NCBI GenBank assembly: GCA_020201415.1
Contig: JAIVGW010000269.1
Coordinates: 1 to 8,722, forward strand
Source of the DNA: Lentisphaerota bacterium
Lineage (GTDB): Bacteria > Verrucomicrobiota > Kiritimatiellia > JAAZAB01
Direction of reading: 5' to 3'
Length of the DNA: 8,722 nucleotides
Shown: in pieces, positions 5,418-8,722 of the stretch
Numbering within the stretch: position 1 is the stretch's first letter
Layout: the number at the start of each line of letters is the position of its first letter
Translations under genes and position numbers: made by a program
The notes under the pieces: generated by a model
The model's database searches: none
What the model was told of the DNA's origin: nothing
What the model saw: the letters and a program-made list of their open reading frames with translations, nothing else

Positions 5418-8400
5418 TTACGCCTGCCTCTTCAACTTCAGTTCCTGAATCCAACAGTACATCACGGGCACCACCAACATGGTGACAACTTCTATCAGCA
5501 TGCCGCCGAAGGAGGGGATCGCCATGGGCACCATGACGTCACTGCCTCGCCCCGTCGAGGTGAGCACGGGAAGCAGGGCGAGGATGGTGGTGGCCGTGGT
5601 CATGAGGCAGGGTCTGACCCGGCGTGCGCCGGCCTCCACGACGGCCTCCCGGATAGCTTCGCGTGTATCCGGCGCTTTGTCCCGGAATACCTGGACTAGA
5701 TACGTGCCCATAACCACGCCGTCATCAGTGGCAATGCCGAACAGCGCGAGAAAGCCGACCCAGACAGCCACGCTCAGGTTAATCGTGTGGATCTGGAACA
5801 AGGTCCGCATCTCCACTCCGAAGACGTTGAAGTTGAGGAACCAGGGCTGACCATAGAACCAGATCATAATGAATCCGCCGCACCAGGCCACGAACACGCC
5901 CGTAAAGATCAGGAACGTCGTGGATACGGATCGGAACTGAAAGTAAATCAGCATGAAGATCAAGAACAACGAAATCGGCAGAACCAGCGCCAACGTCCGG
6001 GACGCCCGAAGTTGATTCTCATAGCTGCCCGAGAATTTGTAACTCACGCCACGGGGCAGCGTGAACTCGCCGGCGGCGATCTTGGACTGCAAATACGCCT
6101 GGCACTGCTCGACCACGTCCACCTCGGCATAGCCATCCTTCTTGTCGAATACCACATAGCCGACTAGAAACGTATCCTCGCTCTTGATGACCTGCGGGCC
6201 CCGGACATAGCGAATCTCGGCGAGTTCGGTGATCGGTATCTGCTGGCCGCCTTTGCCGGGAACCAGGATCTTCTCCATGGCCTCGATACTGTCGCGCAGC
6301 TCCCGCTGGTAGCGCACGCGCACGGGGAAACGCTCACGCCCCTCGACGGTGGTCGTGAGCCGGCGGCCACCGATGGCCACCTCAATGACATCCTGAAACG
6401 CGCGGATCGGCACGCCATAGCGCGCAAGCGCCCTGCGATCCGGAACAATCTCCAAATACGGCTTGCCCACAATGCGGTCGGCGATCACGGCCGCCGGCTC
6501 GACTGACGGCACCTCTTTGAGAAAACGCTCGATCTGAAGCCCCGCTTTCTCGATCGTTTCCAGGTCAGGACCCTGGACCTTGACCCCCATTGGGGCCCGC
6601 ATGCCGCTTTGAAGCATGACAATCCGGGCCGCAATAGGCTGAAGCTTTGGCGCTGAGGTAGTGCCCGGTAATTTACCAGCCTTGACGATTTCTTTCCAGA
6701 TGTCGTCCGGCGTCCGGATATGATCGCGCCATTGCCGGAACGGCCTCCCGCTGGGATCGGGGATCAACTCACCGTTCTCGTCGCGAACGAATTCACCGGT
6801 CTGCCTGTCGTAGCGATAGTTGATGCGATAACCGTCCTTGCCGGTCATGTACTCCGGCTTGTAATTGATTATCGTCTCGATCATCGAGATGGGCGCGGGA
6901 TCCAACGGCGTCTCGGCCCGTCCGATTTTTCCAACGGCCGATTCAATTTCGGGAATGGACTCGAAGGCCATATCCTGCTTCTGTAGAATGTCCAAGGCCT
7001 CGCCGATGGAGGCATGCGTCATGGTGGTCGGCATCCAGAGGAAGGAACCCTCGTCCAGCGGCGGCATGAATTCCTGGCCAAGACCTGGAAAGGTGTGCGC
7101 CATGTATTGCGCGGGCGGACTTTTCAATATCGGACCGGGCAGCCAGCCGAACACCCTGGGGAAGCCAAGCCATACCATCGCGCTGACGATGGCCAGGGCG
7201 AGCGGCAGGCAGAGAAAGGCGGCTTTGTGGCGGAGACACCAGCGCAGCAGCCCCGGATAGAAGCGCTCGAAGACCTTGAAGAAGCCAAGCAACCCCCCGA
7301 TCATGACCGCCAGAAAGACAAAATTTCTGATAAAACCAGGCTCCGGGCCCAGCGGTTCCCAGTAGCGGGCGAGCAGAACACCGACCGTGAGCGCTACCAG
7401 AATAGTCGCGGCCACGGGGCTCCTCTTTGTGATTCGTTCGGGCAGTTGCGGTTCCAGCAGATGATACAGCCCGAAAATGACGACAATCGCGCCTGCGAGC
7501 CATAATACCTTGACGGCCAGGACAACACCGATCGCGATCAGCGCCACGTTCAAGGCCACCCGCAGTTTTCTACCGGACACGCGCCCGCAGAATAAAACGT
7601 GTGCCATTGGCGGCAGCACCGTCAGGGCAATCACGATGGAAGCCACCAGGGCAAATGTTTTGGTGTAGGCCAGGGGTTTGAACAGCTTGCCCTCCGCCCC
7701 GATCATCGTGAATACGGGCAGGAAACTGACGACGGTGGTCATGACGGCCGTCAACACGGCCCCGCCGACTTCGCTGGCTGCACGGTGGACAATTTCGAGA
7801 GATTCCGCGAACGAGGGACGCGACGAATCGTTCCTTGACCCGGCCGCCTCGTCCAACTGTCGCAGTATGTTCTCGCAGATGACAATACCCATATCGACAA
7901 TCGTACCGATGGCAATGGCAATGCCCGAGAGGGCCACGATGTTGGCTTGAACACCAAAGAACTTCATCCCCACAAAACACAGCAAGACCGCCAGCGGCAA
8001 CATCCCGCTGATCAAAGCGCTGCTCCGCAGATGCACGACCATGACCAGCACGACCAGAATCGTCACCAGGATCTGGAGCGAAATAGCCTCGTTCAGCGTG
8101 CCGAGCGTTTCATAGATCAATCCCGTGCGGTCGTAGAACGGAACTACCGTAACCTGGCTGAGCGTGGCCCACGCCGGCCAGTCCGCGCGCGGCGTTGAGC
8201 GCAAGTGCGCCAGCCAGGCTTCTCGGTTAAGTTCCCCCCCCGCATAGGCCTCAAAGCCCTGTGCCTTAGCATAGGCCGACACAATTTCCGGGGTGGCGGC
8301 ATCCCTGTCGATCAAAACCTTGGCAGGCAATGCGTCGCGGGTCTCCCCGATCTTGGCCTTGACGTTGTTAATGACCGCCAACGGGTTGTCGCCGTAACGC

Positions 8401-8722
8401 GCCACGACGACCCCGCCGACCACGGCCGCCCCCCCTTTATCGAGGGCGCCGCGGCGCGTTGCCGCACCCAGCGTTACATGGGCCACCTGTTCGATAAGCA
8501 CCGGGACATTATCGCTTCCAACTTTGACGACACTGCTTCGGATGTCTTCAAGATCCTTAATGAAGCCGATGCCGCGTATGAAGTATTCGGCGCGGTTAAT
8601 CTCCAACGTTTTCGCCCCCACATCAATATTGGCGGCCATCACGGCGTGAGTCACCTGTTCCAGGGTAACGCCATAGGCCCGCATGGCGTCGGGATCCACG
8701 TCCACCTGGTACTCCTTGACAT
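5418..8722 (-). CDS. cusA: CusA/CzcA-type heavy-metal efflux RND permease, 5' end outside the window
   Basis: Inner-membrane, proton-driven pump subunit of a tripartite RND system, exporting metal ions with a periplasmic adaptor and an outer-membrane channel. The visible 1100 residues enter in frame at 8720 (VKEYQVDVDP) and end at the TAA at 5418-5420. This corresponds to roughly CusA residue 180 to the C-terminus. Hydrophobic TM2-TM6 lie at about residues 220-385 and TM8-TM12 in the last 190. TM4 reads AIAIGTIVDMGIVICEN, with the conserved Asp and Glu. This pattern resembles the monovalent-metal (Cu/Ag) HME class more than the DFG-type Zn/Co/Cd class. GKIGRAET and RARYGV-like periplasmic motifs match CusA. 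The segment is some 230 residues longer than the matching part of E. coli CusA because of inserts at about residues 145-197, 393-495 and 630-695, plus a shorter one near 960-985. The metal specificity is inferred and the symbol denotes the family only. The partner genes are presumably beyond 8722. Confidence 0.92.
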   Translation of the reverse strand, partial: VKEYQVDVDPDAMRAYGVTLEQVTHAVMAANIDVGAKTLEINRAEYFIRGIGFIKDLEDIRSSVVKVGSDNVPVLIEQVAHVTLGAATRRGALDKGGAAVVGGVVVARYGDNPLAVINNVKAKIGETRDALPAKVLIDRDAATPEIVSAYAKAQGFEAYAGGELNREAWLAHLRSTPRADWPAWATLSQVTVVPFYDRTGLIYETLGTLNEAISLQILVTILVVLVMVVHLRSSALISGMLPLAVLLCFVGMKFFGVQANIVALSGIAIAIGTIVDMGIVICENILRQLDEAAGSRNDSSRPSFAESLEIVHRAASEVGGAVLTAVMTTVVSFLPVFTMIGAEGKLFKPLAYTKTFALVASIVIALTVLPPMAHVLFCGRVSGRKLRVALNVALIAIGVVLAVKVLWLAGAIVVIFGLYHLLEPQLPERITKRSPVAATILVALTVGVLLARYWEPLGPEPGFIRNFVFLAVMIGGLLGFFKVFERFYPGLLRWCLRHKAAFLCLPLALAIVSAMVWLGFPRVFGWLPGPILKSPPAQYMAHTFPGLGQEFMPPLDEGSFLWMPTTMTHASIGEALDILQKQDMAFESIPEIESAVGKIGRAETPLDPAPISMIETIINYKPEYMTGKDGYRINYRYDRQTGEFVRDENGELIPDPSGRPFRQWRDHIRTPDDIWKEIVKAGKLPGTTSAPKLQPIAARIVMLQSGMRAPMGVKVQGPDLETIEKAGLQIERFLKEVPSVEPAAVIADRIVGKPYLEIVPDRRALARYGVPIRAFQDVIEVAIGGRRLTTTVEGRERFPVRVRYQRELRDSIEAMEKILVPGKGGQQIPITELAEIRYVRGPQVIKSEDTFLVGYVVFDKKDGYAEVDVVEQCQAYLQSKIAAGEFTLPRGVSYKFSGSYENQLRASRTLALVLPISLFLIFMLIYFQFRSVSTTFLIFTGVFVAWCGGFIMIWFYGQPWFLNFNVFGVEMRTLFQIHTINLSVAVWVGFLALFGIATDDGVVMGTYLVQVFRDKAPDTREAIREAVVEAGARRVRPCLMTTATTILALLPVLTSTGRGSDVMVPMAIPSFGGMLIEVVTMLVVPVMYCWIQELKLKRQA
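7236..7544 (-). other. Extra hydrophobic segment block within the RND permease
   Basis: Between TM6 and TM7, where E. coli CusA has a short loop of roughly 35 residues, this protein has about 115 residues with four additional hydrophobic stretches: ALNVALIAIGVVLAV, LAGAIVVIFGLYHLL, ATILVALTVGVLLA and FVFLAVMIGGLLGFF. An even number of extra membrane passes would keep the rest of the topology intact. Helix boundaries are judged by eye, and the first two could form a single hairpin. Confidence 0.6.

Noticed and set aside
5400..5428. Direct repeat GCCTGCC on both sides of the RND stop codon
   Set aside because: Seven bases are too short and GC-biased to mean anything here. There is no mobile-element gene nearby to make it a target-site duplication.
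1..8722. CRISPR arrays, tRNA or rRNA genes, insertion sequences
   Set aside because: I saw no regularly spaced repeats, no tRNA-like cloverleaf, no rRNA-like stretch and no transposase motif. The window is almost entirely filled by the listed genes.

Overview
The window is GC-rich, and all of its genes lie on the minus strand, so transcription runs from high to low coordinates. It holds two modules. The right-hand part (5418-8722) is the 3' portion of a large CusA/CzcA-type heavy-metal efflux RND permease whose N-terminus lies beyond base 8722. The left-hand part (1-5281) is a compact carbohydrate-catabolism operon in the order DeoR-family regulator, PfkB-family sugar kinase, L-fucose/L-arabinose isomerase-like protein, IolB-like isomerase, FGGY (xylulokinase-like) kinase, and then the first codons of another gene that leaves the window at base 1. 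The RND permease points to a Gram-negative cell. A PVC-type organism (Planctomycetota, Verrucomicrobiota, Lentisphaerota or Kiritimatiellota) is my guess from the gene combination and the long CusA-like permease, and nothing in the window proves it.

The two modules are separated by an AT-rich gap at about 5282-5417. It contains an 8-bp perfect inverted repeat (5300-5307 / 5320-5327) and a strong GGAGGT ribosome binding site 6 nt before a GTG start for the regulator. This is the likely promoter and operator region of the sugar operon. Inside the operon, four of the five junctions overlap or nearly touch: regulator/PfkB overlap, PfkB/isomerase overlap by 13 bp, an IolB/FGGY ATGA overlap, and FGGY/next gene 1 bp apart. 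The isomerase/IolB gap is 21 bp. This suggests one polycistronic, translationally coupled unit.

Two aldose/ketose-type isomerases and two sugar kinases from unrelated folds sit side by side. FucI/AraA-like isomerase plus FGGY kinase resembles the fucose/arabinose/xylose style of sugar entry. IolB plus a PfkB kinase resembles the IolB-IolC step of inositol catabolism. No aldolase, transporter or dehydrogenase is visible, although the gene starting at base 26 could be a Rossmann-type enzyme. The substrate cannot be read from the sequence.

The isomerase gene carries a one-base frameshift near 3445. The frame opening at 3574 encodes a convincing N-terminus, and the family sequence continues in another frame from about 3445 down to 2322. 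It is either a real lesion or a sequencing/assembly error. The most notable points are this frameshift, the unusual enzyme set, the operator-like repeat, and the large insertions in the RND permease, including about four extra hydrophobic segments.
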